This document shows positions 18,101 to 26,219 of a stretch of 64,000 nucleotides of DNA, piece by piece (within the stretch, counting starts at the first letter, position 1; each line of letters begins with the position of its first letter). The notes beneath the pieces are model-generated. The model was not told the origin of the DNA, ran no database searches, and saw only the letters and a list, made by a program, of their open reading frames with translations. This DNA is from Mycobacterium hubeiense. Lineage in GTDB: Bacteria; Actinomycetota; Actinomycetes; Mycobacteriales; Mycobacteriaceae. A program made the translations under genes and the position numbers. Location of the stretch: positions 1-64,000 of the forward strand of contig NZ_PIZU01000020.1 in NCBI RefSeq assembly GCF_002838065.1, read 5' to 3'.

Positions 18101-20034
18101 TGGTTATCTCCTTCGGGGTTGTCCACTCGGGCAAGTACGGCGCCGACCTCGACCTGTTGGCCGGGTTCGACGTTGAGTTCGACGAGCACACCGTCGCCGG
18201 GCGCGGTGATGGTGTGCTCCATCTTCATGGCTTCCAGCCACACCAGCGGCTGGCCCGCGCTGACCTTGTCGCCCACCGCCGCGCCGATGCGCAGCACCGA
18301 GCCGGGCATGGGGGCCAGCAGGGAGCCCTTCGCGACGGCGGCGCTGGGGTCGGGGAAACGGGGCAGTACGGTCAATTGCACTGGGCCCAAAGGCGAGTCG
18401 ACGTACACGTCCTGGCCGTGGCGGTCGATGTCGAACGGCCGGTCCACGCCGTCGACGCGCAGCACCACCTGCTGCGGCGTCGCGGCGACCAGGGTTGCGT
18501 TCTCGTGGCCGGGGATCTCGATGCCGGTGCGGGTGAAGCGATACTGCACGTCGTGCTCGTCACCGGCGGCGTCGCGGTACCGCTTGGACTGATAGCCCGA
18601 CACCAGGTTTCGCCAGCCGCTCGGCGCTGCTGTGAAAACCCGTGCGTTGTTGCGGTTTTGGGCTGCGTCGGCCAGCGCCGCAGCCACCGCCGATAGCGCG
18701 ACGGCGCTGGGGTTCGTCAGCGGTGCCGCGAGTTCGGCCAGCCCGTGGGTGTCGAAAAACGCGGTGTCGGTGGCGCCATCGAGGAAGGCCGGATGGCGCA
18801 ATACGTTGACCAACAGGTCGCGGTTGGTGCGCACGCCGTGGATGCGGGCTCGCGCCAGCGCGTCGGCCAGCACGCCGGCGGCCTGGCCACGGGTCGGCGC
18901 ATAAGAGATGACCTTCGCCAGCATCGGGTCGTAGAAGATCGAGACCACCGAGCCGTCGACGATGCCGGTGTCGACGCGGACGTCACCGGGGACGTCAAAG
19001 CGGTGCACCGTGCCGGCCTGCGGCTGCCAATTCTTCGCGGGGTCTTCGGCGTACAGCCGGGCCTCGATGGAATAGCCACGCGACGGCGGCGGCTCCGGAT
19101 CGAGTCGCGCTCCGTCGGCGACCCGCAGCTGCAGCTCGACGAGATCGAGCCCCGTGGTTGCCTCGGTGACCGGATGCTCGACCTGCAGGCGGGTGTTCAT
19201 CTCGAGGAAGAAGAAGTCGCCGTTCGCGTCGGCCATGAACTCGACAGTGCCCGCGCCGGTGTAGTGGATGGCGTTAGCCGCCAGCCGTGCTGCGTCAAAC
19301 AGCTTGGCGCGCATACCCGGTGTGCGTTCGACGAGCGGTGACGGTGCCTCTTCGATGATCTTCTGGTGGCGGCGCTGAATCGAACATTCGCGTTCGCCCA
19401 CCGCCCAGACCGTGCCGTGCGCGTCGGCCAGCACCTGCACCTCGACGTGGTGACCGGTGGCCAGATAGCGCTCGCAGAACACCGTCGGGTCGCCGAACGC
19501 CGACGCCGCCTCCCGTCGCGCCGCCTCGACTTGCTTTGGCAGCTCAGCCAACTCACGCACAATCCGCATACCGCGACCGCCGCCGCCGGCCGACGCTTTG
19601 ATGAGCACCGGCAACTGGTCGGCGGTGACCGAGTCCGGGTCGAGTTCTTCGAGCACCGGCACGCCCGCCGCGGCCATCATCTTCTTGGCTTCGATCTTCG
19701 AGCCCATCGCCTGCACCGCGGCCACCGGCGGCCCGACCCACGTCAGGCCCGCGTCGATGACGGCGGCGGCGAAGTCCGCGTTCTCCGAGAGGAATCCGTA
19801 GCCGGGGTGTACGGCATCGGCGCCGGCGGCCTTCGCGGCATTGACCAGCTGCGCGGCGTCGAGGTACCCGTGGTTGCCTTCCAGTCGGACGCGGGTGTCA
19901 GCCTCGGCGACGTGCGGGGCGGCGGCGTCGGGATCGGTGTAGACGGCCACCGTGCCGATGCCGAGGCGACGGCAGGTGGCGAACACGCGACGGGCGATCT
20001 CCCCGCGGTTGGCGACTAGAACTCTCGTGATCAC
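18097..20034 (-). CDS. accA2: Biotin-dependent acyl-CoA carboxylase alpha subunit
   Basis: 645 aa from GTG 20034 (VITRVLVANRGEIARRVF), 7 bp after accD2; the open frame runs further upstream only as an accident of composition. N-terminal biotin carboxylase (to about residue 445) has GGGGRGMR ATP-grasp loop, EMNTRLQVEHPVTE and REC/SIQRRHQK segments. The C-terminal biotin carrier domain has EAMKMEH, with the biotinylated lysine near residue 612. It charges biotin with CO2 for transfer by the AccD2 subunit. Homologue of Rv0973c. Confidence 0.93.
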   Translation of the reverse strand: MITRVLVANRGEIARRVFATCRRLGIGTVAVYTDPDAAAPHVAEADTRVRLEGNHGYLDAAQLVNAAKAAGADAVHPGYGFLSENADFAAAVIDAGLTWVGPPVAAVQAMGSKIEAKKMMAAAGVPVLEELDPDSVTADQLPVLIKASAGGGGRGMRIVRELAELPKQVEAARREAASAFGDPTVFCERYLATGHHVEVQVLADAHGTVWAVGERECSIQRRHQKIIEEAPSPLVERTPGMRAKLFDAARLAANAIHYTGAGTVEFMADANGDFFFLEMNTRLQVEHPVTEATTGLDLVELQLRVADGARLDPEPPPSRGYSIEARLYAEDPAKNWQPQAGTVHRFDVPGDVRVDTGIVDGSVVSIFYDPMLAKVISYAPTRGQAAGVLADALARARIHGVRTNRDLLVNVLRHPAFLDGATDTAFFDTHGLAELAAPLTNPSAVALSAVAAALADAAQNRNNARVFTAAPSGWRNLVSGYQSKRYRDAAGDEHDVQYRFTRTGIEIPGHENATLVAATPQQVVLRVDGVDRPFDIDRHGQDVYVDSPLGPVQLTVLPRFPDPSAAVAKGSLLAPMPGSVLRIGAAVGDKVSAGQPLVWLEAMKMEHTITAPGDGVLVELNVEPGQQVEVGAVLARVDNPEGDNQ

Positions 20035-20041
20035 AGGAAGC

Positions 20042-21637
20042 TCACATCCGGAAGACGCCGAAGTTCGACGTCCCCTTGATCGGGCCATTGGCAATGGCGG
20101 ACAGGCACATTCCCAGCACCGTGCGGGTGTCACGCGGGTCGATGACGCCGTCGTCGTAGAGCCGCCCGGACAGGAACATCGGCAGCGACTCGGCCTCGAT
20201 CTGCGCTTCGACCGCGGCGCGCAGGGCGGCGTCGGCCTCTTCGTCGAAGGCCTGTCCACGCGCCTCGGCGGCGGCCCGGCTGACGATCGACAGCACGCCC
20301 GCCAACTGGGTGCCGCCCATCACGGCCGATTTGGCGCTGGGCCAGGCGAACAGGAAGCGCGGGTCGTAGGCCCGCCCGCACATGCCGTAGTGCCCGGCGC
20401 CGTACGACGCGCCGATCAGCAGCGAGATGTGCGGGACGGTGGAGTTGGACACGGCGTTGATCATCATCGCGCCGTGCTTGATCATCCCGCCTTCCTCGTA
20501 CTGCTTGCCCACCATGTACCCAGTAGTGTTGTGCAGGAACAACAATGGCGTGTCGGCTCGATTGGCCAACTGGATGAACTGGGTGGCCTTCTGCGACTCC
20601 TCGCTGAACAGCACGCCGCGGTGGTTGGCCAGGATGCCGATCGGGTAGCCGTACAGGTTCGCCCAGCCCGTCACCAGCGAGGACCCGTAGAGCGGTTTGA
20701 ACTCGTCGAACTCCGAGCCGTCGACGATGCGGGCGATCACGTCGCGCGGGTCGAACGGGATGCGCAGATCGGCGGGCACGATGCCGATGAGTTCCTCGGC
20801 GTCGAACAGCGGTTCGGTGACCGGGCCGGGCGTCGGCCCCTGCTTGCGCCAGTTCAGCCGGGCCACGATCCGACGTCCGATCCGGATCGCGTCAAGCTCG
20901 TCGACCGCGAAGTAGTCCGCCAGACCCGAAGTGCGGGCGTGCATTTCGGCGCCACCCAGCGATTCGTCGTCGGACTCCTCGCCGGTGGCCATCTTCACCA
21001 GCGGCGGCCCGGCCAAGAACACCTTGGACCGCTCCTTGATCATCACCACGTGATCCGACATGCCGGGCACATACGCGCCACCGGCGGTGGAGTTGCCGAA
21101 CACCAAGGCAATCGTGGGGATTCCGGCCGCGGACAGCCGGGTCAGGTCGCGGAACATCTGCCCGCCGGGGATGAAGATCTTCTTCTGCGTGGGCAGGTCC
21201 GCGCCGCCGGACTCGACCAACGAGATCACCGGCAGCCGGTTCTCGAACGCGATCTGGTTGGCCCGCAGGATCTTCTTCAGCGTCCACGGGTTGGACGTGC
21301 CGCCCTTGACGGTGGGGTCGTTGGCCACCAGCATGCACTCGACCCCTTCGACCGCGCCGATGCCCGTCACAAGGCTCGCGCCGACGGTGAAGTCGCTGCC
21401 CCAGGCCGCCAACGGGCTCACCTCCAGAAACGGCGAGTCCGGATCGAGCAGCAGCTCGATGCGCTCGCGGGGGGTCATCTTGCCGCGAGCATGGTGGCGC
21501 TCAACGTATTTCGGGCCGCCGCCAGCGAGCGCCTTGGCGTGCTCCGCGTCGAGTTCGGCCAGTTTGGCCGCCATCACTTCGGCGGCCTCGGTGTAGGCCG
21601 GGGAGCGGGTGTCGATGGTGGACTTCAGAGCGCTCAA
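20042..21637 (-). CDS. accD2: Acyl-CoA carboxylase beta (carboxyltransferase) subunit
   Basis: 531 aa. I place the start at TTG 21637 (LSALKSTIDTRS) because a strong Shine-Dalgarno sequence, GGAGGAGG at 21642-21649, stands 4 nt before it and the protein then matches the family start; the open frame to 21895 is not coding. Carboxyltransferase motifs include GARGKM-type PRERIELLLD, VANDPTVKGG, ESGGADLPTQ, GNSTAGGAYVPGMSD, and the C-terminal GASYGAGHYGMCGRAY. Acts with AccA2. The 91-bp gap from fadE13 holds a palindromic repeat (21653-21712). Confidence 0.93.
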   Translation of the reverse strand: MSALKSTIDTRSPAYTEAAEVMAAKLAELDAEHAKALAGGGPKYVERHHARGKMTPRERIELLLDPDSPFLEVSPLAAWGSDFTVGASLVTGIGAVEGVECMLVANDPTVKGGTSNPWTLKKILRANQIAFENRLPVISLVESGGADLPTQKKIFIPGGQMFRDLTRLSAAGIPTIALVFGNSTAGGAYVPGMSDHVVMIKERSKVFLAGPPLVKMATGEESDDESLGGAEMHARTSGLADYFAVDELDAIRIGRRIVARLNWRKQGPTPGPVTEPLFDAEELIGIVPADLRIPFDPRDVIARIVDGSEFDEFKPLYGSSLVTGWANLYGYPIGILANHRGVLFSEESQKATQFIQLANRADTPLLFLHNTTGYMVGKQYEEGGMIKHGAMMINAVSNSTVPHISLLIGASYGAGHYGMCGRAYDPRFLFAWPSAKSAVMGGTQLAGVLSIVSRAAAEARGQAFDEEADAALRAAVEAQIEAESLPMFLSGRLYDDGVIDPRDTRTVLGMCLSAIANGPIKGTSNFGVFRM

Positions 21638-21652
21638 CGCCCCTCCTCCGTT

Positions 21653-21712
21653 CGCGAGTGTGAAGCTATTGCGAGATTTCCCCGCATATTTCGCAGTCGT
21701 TTCACACTCGCG
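21653..21712. repeat. Interspersed palindromic repeat, family R1
   Basis: Perfect 12-bp inverted arms CGCGAGTGTGAA (21653-21664) and TTCACACTCGCG (21701-21712) enclose a 36-bp interior that itself has a TGCGA...TCGCA pairing. The whole unit is 60 bp and sits between two genes of one operon. Sequences of this type recur in mycobacterial genomes as I recall them; no second copy is in this window. Confidence 0.75.
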
Positions 21713-21728
21713 GTGGTGGTCTGGAGAT

Positions 21729-22877
21729 TCATGACTGGTATCCCAGGGTTTTCGCCGCCAGCGAGGTGAGGATTTCGGTGGTGCCGCCGCCGATGCCGAG
21801 GATGCGCATATCGCGGTACTGACGTTCGACCTCCGATTCGGCCATGTAGCCCATGCCGCCGAACAGCTGCACCGCCTGATTTGCCACCCACTCACCGGCC
21901 TCCACGGCGGTGTTCTTGGCGAAGCACACCTCGGCGATCAGACCGGTTTCCCCGGCGAGCTGCCGCTCGACCACGTGGTGGGTGTATACCCGCGCGACGT
22001 CGATGCGGCGCGCCATCTCCGCCAGCGTGTTCTGCACCGCCTGCCGCGAAATCAATGGCTTGCCGAAGGTTTCGCGGTTGCGGCACCACTCGACCGTCAG
22101 GTCCAGGCAGCGCTGTGCGCTGGAGTAGGCCTGCGCGGCCAGCCCGACGCGCTCGGACACGAACGCCGCCGCGATCTGCAGGAAACCGGTGTTCTCGCCG
22201 CCGATCAGGTTGGCCGCCGGCACCCGCACATCGGTGTAGGACAGCTCGGCGGTATCGCTTGAGCGCCAACCCATTTTGTCCAGCTTGCGGGTGACCTCGA
22301 AACCCGGTGTGTCCTTGTCGACGACGATCAACGACACACCCGCCGCGCCCGGCCCGCCGGTGCGCACCGCGGTCACCACATAGTCGGCGCGCACGCCGGA
22401 GGTGATGTAGGTCTTGGCGCCGTTGATGACATAGTGGTCGCCGTCCCGCTCGGCACGCGTGGTCAGGTGGCCGACGTCGGAGCCGCCGCCGGGTTCGGTG
22501 ATCGCCAGTGAGCCGATCTTCTCGCCGCGCAACGTCGGCCGGACATAGGTGTCGATCAGGCGCTGATCGCCCGAGGCGATCATGTGCGGCACCGCGATGC
22601 CGCAGGTGAACAGGGAGGCGAACACCCCGCCCGGCGCTCCGGCGTAGTGCATTTCCTCGCAGATGATCACCGAGTCGACACCGTCTCCGCCGCCGCCGCC
22701 GACCGCCTCGGGCAGCCCCGCGCCGAGCAGCCCGGCCTCACCGGCCTTGAGGTGCAGTTCGCGGGGCAGTAAGCCGCTGCGCTCCCACTCGTCGACGTGG
22801 GGCAGCACCTCGCGTTCGGCGAACGCGCGCACCGTCTTTCGGAGTTGCTCCCGTTCGGGCGTATTCCAAATACTCAT
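21729..22877 (-). CDS. fadE13: Acyl-CoA dehydrogenase (FadE13-type)
   Basis: 382 aa from ATG 22877 (MSIWNTPEREQLRKTVRAF), overlapping the upstream gene by 4 bp. Motifs: SLAITEPGGGSDVG, YVINGAKTYITSG, FVSERVGLAAQAY, VQLFGGMGYM and the C-terminal RILGIGGGTTEILTSLAAK typical of short-chain acyl-CoA dehydrogenases. A longer open frame upstream of the ATG is antisense noise over the AtuA-like gene. Paired with FadE12 in the same operon, implying oxidation of two different intermediates. Confidence 0.92.
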   Translation of the reverse strand: MSIWNTPEREQLRKTVRAFAEREVLPHVDEWERSGLLPRELHLKAGEAGLLGAGLPEAVGGGGGDGVDSVIICEEMHYAGAPGGVFASLFTCGIAVPHMIASGDQRLIDTYVRPTLRGEKIGSLAITEPGGGSDVGHLTTRAERDGDHYVINGAKTYITSGVRADYVVTAVRTGGPGAAGVSLIVVDKDTPGFEVTRKLDKMGWRSSDTAELSYTDVRVPAANLIGGENTGFLQIAAAFVSERVGLAAQAYSSAQRCLDLTVEWCRNRETFGKPLISRQAVQNTLAEMARRIDVARVYTHHVVERQLAGETGLIAEVCFAKNTAVEAGEWVANQAVQLFGGMGYMAESEVERQYRDMRILGIGGGTTEILTSLAAKTLGYQS

Positions 22878-24580
22878 AGAAGGCTTTCCGGTATGTCGAT
22901 GTGACGGCTGCGCAACCATTCGCCCAGCCCCTTGGCTTGCGGGTCGAACCGGGCCTGATATGCCACGCCCTGTCCGAGGATGCCGTCGATGACGAAATTG
23001 ATCGCGCGCAGGTTCGGCAGCAGGTACCGGTTGACGGGCAGATCCGCTGTCTCCGGCAGCAATTCGCGCAGTTTGTCGACGGTCAGGGTGTGCGCGAGCC
23101 AACGCCACTGCTCGTCGGTGCGCACCCAGACGCCGACGTTGGCGCTGCCGCCCTTGTCGCCGCTGCGGGCGCCGGCGATGACGCCGAGCGGTACCCGTCG
23201 CGTCGGGCTGTCGGACAGCGGCTCCGGTAGTGGCGCGGGGTCGGCGGGCGCGAGTTCGCGGGTCTCGGTAGCGGGTGCGATGTCGGTGCGGGTGCCGTCG
23301 GCGTGCACGGCGACGTGTGGCACCTCGGTGGCGTCGACATAGCCGGGGGTGAACACGCCGTAGATCTGCCCGTCGCCGGGCGGTGCGGTGACGTGGAACC
23401 CCGGATAGCTGGCGAGTGCGAGTTCCACTGCGGCTGAGGAGAATTGGCGGCCGACGTTGGTGGGGTCGGGGTCGCGGACCACGCAGTGCAGCAGCGCGCT
23501 GGCCGCCTCTTCGGTGTCGGCGTCGGGGTGGTCGGTGCGCGCCAGCGTCCACTGCAGCTCTGCCGGTTTGACCGTCAGCCCGGATTCCAGTTGGCGCTGC
23601 ACGAGTTCGGCCTTGGCCTCGATGTCCAGGCCGGTGAGCACGAACGTCATCGCATTGCGGAACCCGCCGATGCTGTTCAGCGAGACCTTGAGAGTGGGCG
23701 GCGGCGGCTCCCCCTTCACGCCGCTGATGCGCACGCGGTCGGGTCCATCGCCGACCAGCTGAACGGAGTCAACCCGAAGCGTCACATCGGGATTGGGGTA
23801 GCGCTCGCCGGCGATCTCGTAGAGCAGCTGCGCGGTGACGGTGTCGACGCTGACCTGCCCGCCGGTGCCGGGATGCTTGGTGATCACCGACGAGCCGTCG
23901 GCGTGGATCTCGGCGAGCGGGAAGCCGGCGTAGGTCAGATCGGGCACTTCGGTGAAGAACGAGTAGTTGCCGCCGGTGGCCTGCACCCCGCATTCGATGA
24001 CGTGGCCCGCCGCGACCGCGCCGGCCAGCGCATCGTAATCGTCACGGCCCCAACCGAAATGGGCGGCAGGGGGTCCGACGATCACGGAGGCGTCGGTGAC
24101 GCGTCCGGTGACCACGACGTCGGCGCCGCTGTTGAGGCACTCGACGATGCCCCACGCGCCGAGGTAGGCATTGGCGGCCAGCGGGGTGCCGAAGCCGAGC
24201 TCGTCGGCGCGGGGGAGAAGGTCGTCGCCTTCGACGTGGGCGACGTTGGCGTCGAGTCCGAGGCGTTCGGCCAGTTGACGCACGGCGGTGGCCAGGCCCG
24301 CGGGATTGAGGCCGCCGGCGTTGGCGACGATCTTCACGCCCTTGTCCAGCGCGGTGCCCAGACAGTCTTCGAGCTGGGTCAGGAACGTCTTGGCGTAGCC
24401 GCGGTCCGGGTTTTTGGCGCGGTCGCGGGCCAGGATCAGCATGGTGAGCTCGGCGAGGTAATCGCCGGTGAGGTAGTCGAGCTCGCCACCGGTCAGCATC
24501 TCCCGCATCGCCGCCAGCCGGTCGCCGTAGAACCCCGAGCAGTTGCCGATGCGGACTGGGTCTGCCACGCACACTCCCAT
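22874..24580 (-). CDS. AtuA-like acyclic terpene utilisation protein (DUF1446 plus C-terminal domain, Rv0976c-type)
   Basis: 568 aa from ATG 24580 (MGVCVADPVRIGNC); TTG 24595 is an alternative. The N-terminal DUF1446 domain carries GNCSGFYGDR, VKIVANAGGLNPAG and VVTGRVTDAS; the C-terminal about 110 residues (VPLGVIAGARSGDKGGSANVG) are the small AtuA-like domain. AtuA homologues accompany geranyl-CoA carboxylase in acyclic terpene degradation. As the first gene of the operon it supports an isoprenoid or branched-acyl catabolic role, but M. tuberculosis has the same set without known terpene use. No enzyme mechanism is established. Confidence 0.85.
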   Translation of the reverse strand: MGVCVADPVRIGNCSGFYGDRLAAMREMLTGGELDYLTGDYLAELTMLILARDRAKNPDRGYAKTFLTQLEDCLGTALDKGVKIVANAGGLNPAGLATAVRQLAERLGLDANVAHVEGDDLLPRADELGFGTPLAANAYLGAWGIVECLNSGADVVVTGRVTDASVIVGPPAAHFGWGRDDYDALAGAVAAGHVIECGVQATGGNYSFFTEVPDLTYAGFPLAEIHADGSSVITKHPGTGGQVSVDTVTAQLLYEIAGERYPNPDVTLRVDSVQLVGDGPDRVRISGVKGEPPPPTLKVSLNSIGGFRNAMTFVLTGLDIEAKAELVQRQLESGLTVKPAELQWTLARTDHPDADTEEAASALLHCVVRDPDPTNVGRQFSSAAVELALASYPGFHVTAPPGDGQIYGVFTPGYVDATEVPHVAVHADGTRTDIAPATETRELAPADPAPLPEPLSDSPTRRVPLGVIAGARSGDKGGSANVGVWVRTDEQWRWLAHTLTVDKLRELLPETADLPVNRYLLPNLRAINFVIDGILGQGVAYQARFDPQAKGLGEWLRSRHIDIPESLL

Positions 24581-24593
24581 CGTCAGACGCGCC

Positions 24594-24609
24594 AACCAAC
24601 CGGTAGGTT
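24594..24609. promoter_or_regulatory. Candidate TetR-type operator for the carboxylase operon
   Basis: AACCAACCGGTAGGTT is a 16-bp near-perfect palindrome centred on ACCGGT. It lies 14-29 bp before the ATG of the first operon gene at 24580, where it would cover the transcription start. The spacing and symmetry fit a TetR dimer site. No TetR gene lies next to it; the regulator is not identified. Confidence 0.45.
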
Positions 24610-24656
24610 AGCCGGTACCTCGGGTACGCCGTCAAGGCGACTCCGATACTTGTCCG

Positions 24657-25073
24657 GTGGCGTCACGACCTATTCAAGTCTTGCTGGGTGTGGTGTGGAC
24701 AGTCTCGGGTGCATTGATGGCGTTCAACCCTCCGCCCGAAGGCAGGAGGGCTGCGGCCATACCGGTCATCGGATGGGTGGTCATGGCAGGCGGTGTCTAT
24801 ATAGCGGGCAAGGCGCTACGCGAATCCGATGTCAAGGACAGCGGTAAGCCGCCACGTCACTCCCGGGGCGGGGAGGCGAGTGTTCGCGACGCGATCAAGT
24901 TGGTCCTTGCCGTGATCTTCGGCCTGCTGTGCGGCGGCGCCACGCTCTGGTGGGGAATCAACGATGGCCTGTTGTCACTGGTCGGATTGGGAATCGCGGC
25001 GCTCGCCCTGTCGGTGCTGGCGATCCCGTATGCGCTGTCCGCGCTGAAGTGGTTGCTTACCCGCCGTAAGTGA
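24657..25073 (+). CDS. Small integral membrane protein of unknown function
   Basis: 138 aa, GTG start. Four hydrophobic segments: two near the N-terminus (VLLGVVWTVSGALMAF and VIGWVVMAGGVYIAG) and two near the C-terminus (LVLAVIFGLLCGGATLWWG and LVGLGIAALALSVLAI), with a basic loop of about 25 residues between. No family recognised. It faces away from the acyl-CoA operon and precedes rpmF by 230 bp. Confidence 0.65.
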   Translation: MASRPIQVLLGVVWTVSGALMAFNPPPEGRRAAAIPVIGWVVMAGGVYIAGKALRESDVKDSGKPPRHSRGGEASVRDAIKLVLAVIFGLLCGGATLWWGINDGLLSLVGLGIAALALSVLAIPYALSALKWLLTRRK

Positions 25074-25132
25074 CCGGCCGCACTGGTGTGCGCGCTGTTC
25101 AGCACCTATGCCCGCGCCAGCTCAGTCACCAA

Positions 25133-25171
25133 GTGGAGGATTCGTGCCACCATTTGGCACGAATCCTCCAC
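25133..25171. other. Perfect 17-bp hairpin upstream of rpmF
   Basis: Arms GTGGAGGATTCGTGCCA (25133-25149) and TGGCACGAATCCTCCAC (25155-25171) are exact complements around a 5-nt loop, CCATT. No T-tract follows. It stands 60 bp after the stop at 25073 and 133 bp before rpmF. It could be a terminator lacking a U-tract, an mRNA-stabilising or attenuating structure in the rpmF leader, or a protein site. Confidence 0.6.
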
Positions 25172-25304
25172 CGAAGCCGCGCCCGAAGCCCGCGATCGCC
25201 GAACCACCATTTTGGAGCCCACGCAGGTCACCGGCTATCCTGTAGGCAATTGCCGGCGCCCGAACGTCCGCGCGGCACCACCCCTCAAGAGGAGATGCTC
25301 GATC

Positions 25305-25478
25305 ATGGCTGTGCCCAAGCGCAGGATGTCGCGCGCCAACACCCGTAGCCGGCGCGCGCAGTGGAAGGCCAAGAAGCCTGAACTCGTCGGCGTGACCGTC
25401 GCCGGTCAGCAGCACAAGGTGCCGCGTCGTCTGCTCAAGGCCGCGCGCCTCGGCCTGATCGACCTGGACCGCCGCTAA
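25305..25478 (+). CDS. rpmF: 50S ribosomal protein L32, cysteine-free form
   Basis: 57 aa, [20 protein letters not shown], the universal L32 start. Shine-Dalgarno AAGAGGAG lies about 10 nt before the ATG at 25305. The protein has no cysteines, so it cannot bind the zinc found in C+ L32 and would work without zinc. Highly basic, ends in DLDRR. The mprA promoter region starts 15 bp after its stop. Confidence 0.97.
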   Translation: MAVPKRRMSRANTRSRRAQWKAKKPELVGVTVAGQQHKVPRRLLKAARLGLIDLDRR

Positions 25479-25493
25479 CCGCCTGGGCGCGCC

Positions 25494-25512
25494 TCTCAGG
25501 TCAATCTCAGGC
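25494..25512 (+). promoter_or_regulatory. MprA box upstream of mprA
   Basis: Direct repeats TCTCAGGT (25494-25501) and TCTCAGGC (25505-25512) separated by CAA. This 8-3-8 arrangement is the published layout of the MprA box in M. tuberculosis (two loosely conserved 8-bp repeats, 3 nt apart). It ends 14 bp before the mprA GTG, supporting autoregulation. Confidence 0.75.
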
Positions 25513-25526
25513 GATGGGATGACACT

Positions 25527-26219
25527 GTGGCTGTGCGCATACTTGTCGTTGACGACGACCGCGCGGTGCGCGAATCCCTGCGCCGGTCGCTTTCGTTCAA
25601 TGGTTATTCCGTCGATTTGGCCGAAGACGGCGTCGAGGCACTCAACCTGATCGCTTCCGATCGGCCCGACGCCTTGGTGCTCGACGTGATGATGCCCAAG
25701 CTCGACGGCCTCGAGGTGTGCCGGCAGCTGCGCAGCACCGGGGACGACCTGCCCATCCTCGTACTGACCGCCCGCGATTCGGTCTCCGAACGTGTCGCCG
25801 GGCTCGACGCCGGCGCCGACGACTATCTGCCCAAGCCGTTCGCCCTCGAAGAACTGCTGGCCCGGATGCGTGCGCTGCTGCGTCGCACCACCCCCGACGA
25901 GGGCACCGATTCCCAGCCGCTGACCTTCTCCGATCTCACCCTGGACCCGGTGACCCGCGAGGTCACGCGTGGGCAGCGCCCGATCAGCCTGACGCGAACC
26001 GAGTTCGCGCTGCTGGAAATGTTGATCACCAACCCGCGGCGGGTGCTTACCCGTAGCCGCATCCTCGAGGAGGTCTGGGGCTTCGACTTCCCGACGTCGG
26101 GCAACGCGCTCGAGGTGTACATCGGCTACCTGCGCCGTAAGACGGAAGCAGAAGGAGAACCGCGACTGATCCACACCGTGCGCGGCGTGGGTTATGTGCT
26201 GCGCGAAACACCCCCCTGA
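25527..26219 (+). CDS. mprA: Response regulator MprA
   Basis: 230 aa OmpR/PhoB-type transcription factor. Receiver domain (1-115): acidic pocket DDD at 9-11, phosphoacceptor Asp in VLDVMMPK (about residue 53), conserved TARDS and PKPF lysine near 103. C-terminal winged-helix (about 130-230) with [12 protein letters not shown] and VRGVGYVLR. Partner of MprB, whose gene overlaps by 1 bp. In M. tuberculosis MprAB senses envelope stress and controls sigE and pepD. GTG start, preceded by an MprA box. Confidence 0.97.
   Translation: MAVRILVVDDDRAVRESLRRSLSFNGYSVDLAEDGVEALNLIASDRPDALVLDVMMPKLDGLEVCRQLRSTGDDLPILVLTARDSVSERVAGLDAGADDYLPKPFALEELLARMRALLRRTTPDEGTDSQPLTFSDLTLDPVTREVTRGQRPISLTRTEFALLEMLITNPRRVLTRSRILEEVWGFDFPTSGNALEVYIGYLRRKTEAEGEPRLIHTVRGVGYVLRETPP

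Noticed and set aside
18097..20259. Extended accA2 frame to 20259
   Set aside because: Residues before VITRVLVANRGE are arginine/serine-rich and antisense-like; accD2 occupies that DNA.
20042..21895. Extended accD2 frame to 21895
   Set aside because: GGAGGAGG at 21642-21649 and family start support TTG 21637.
21729..23552. 607-codon frame for fadE13
   Set aside because: The part before ATG 22877 overlaps the AtuA-like gene in a shadow frame.
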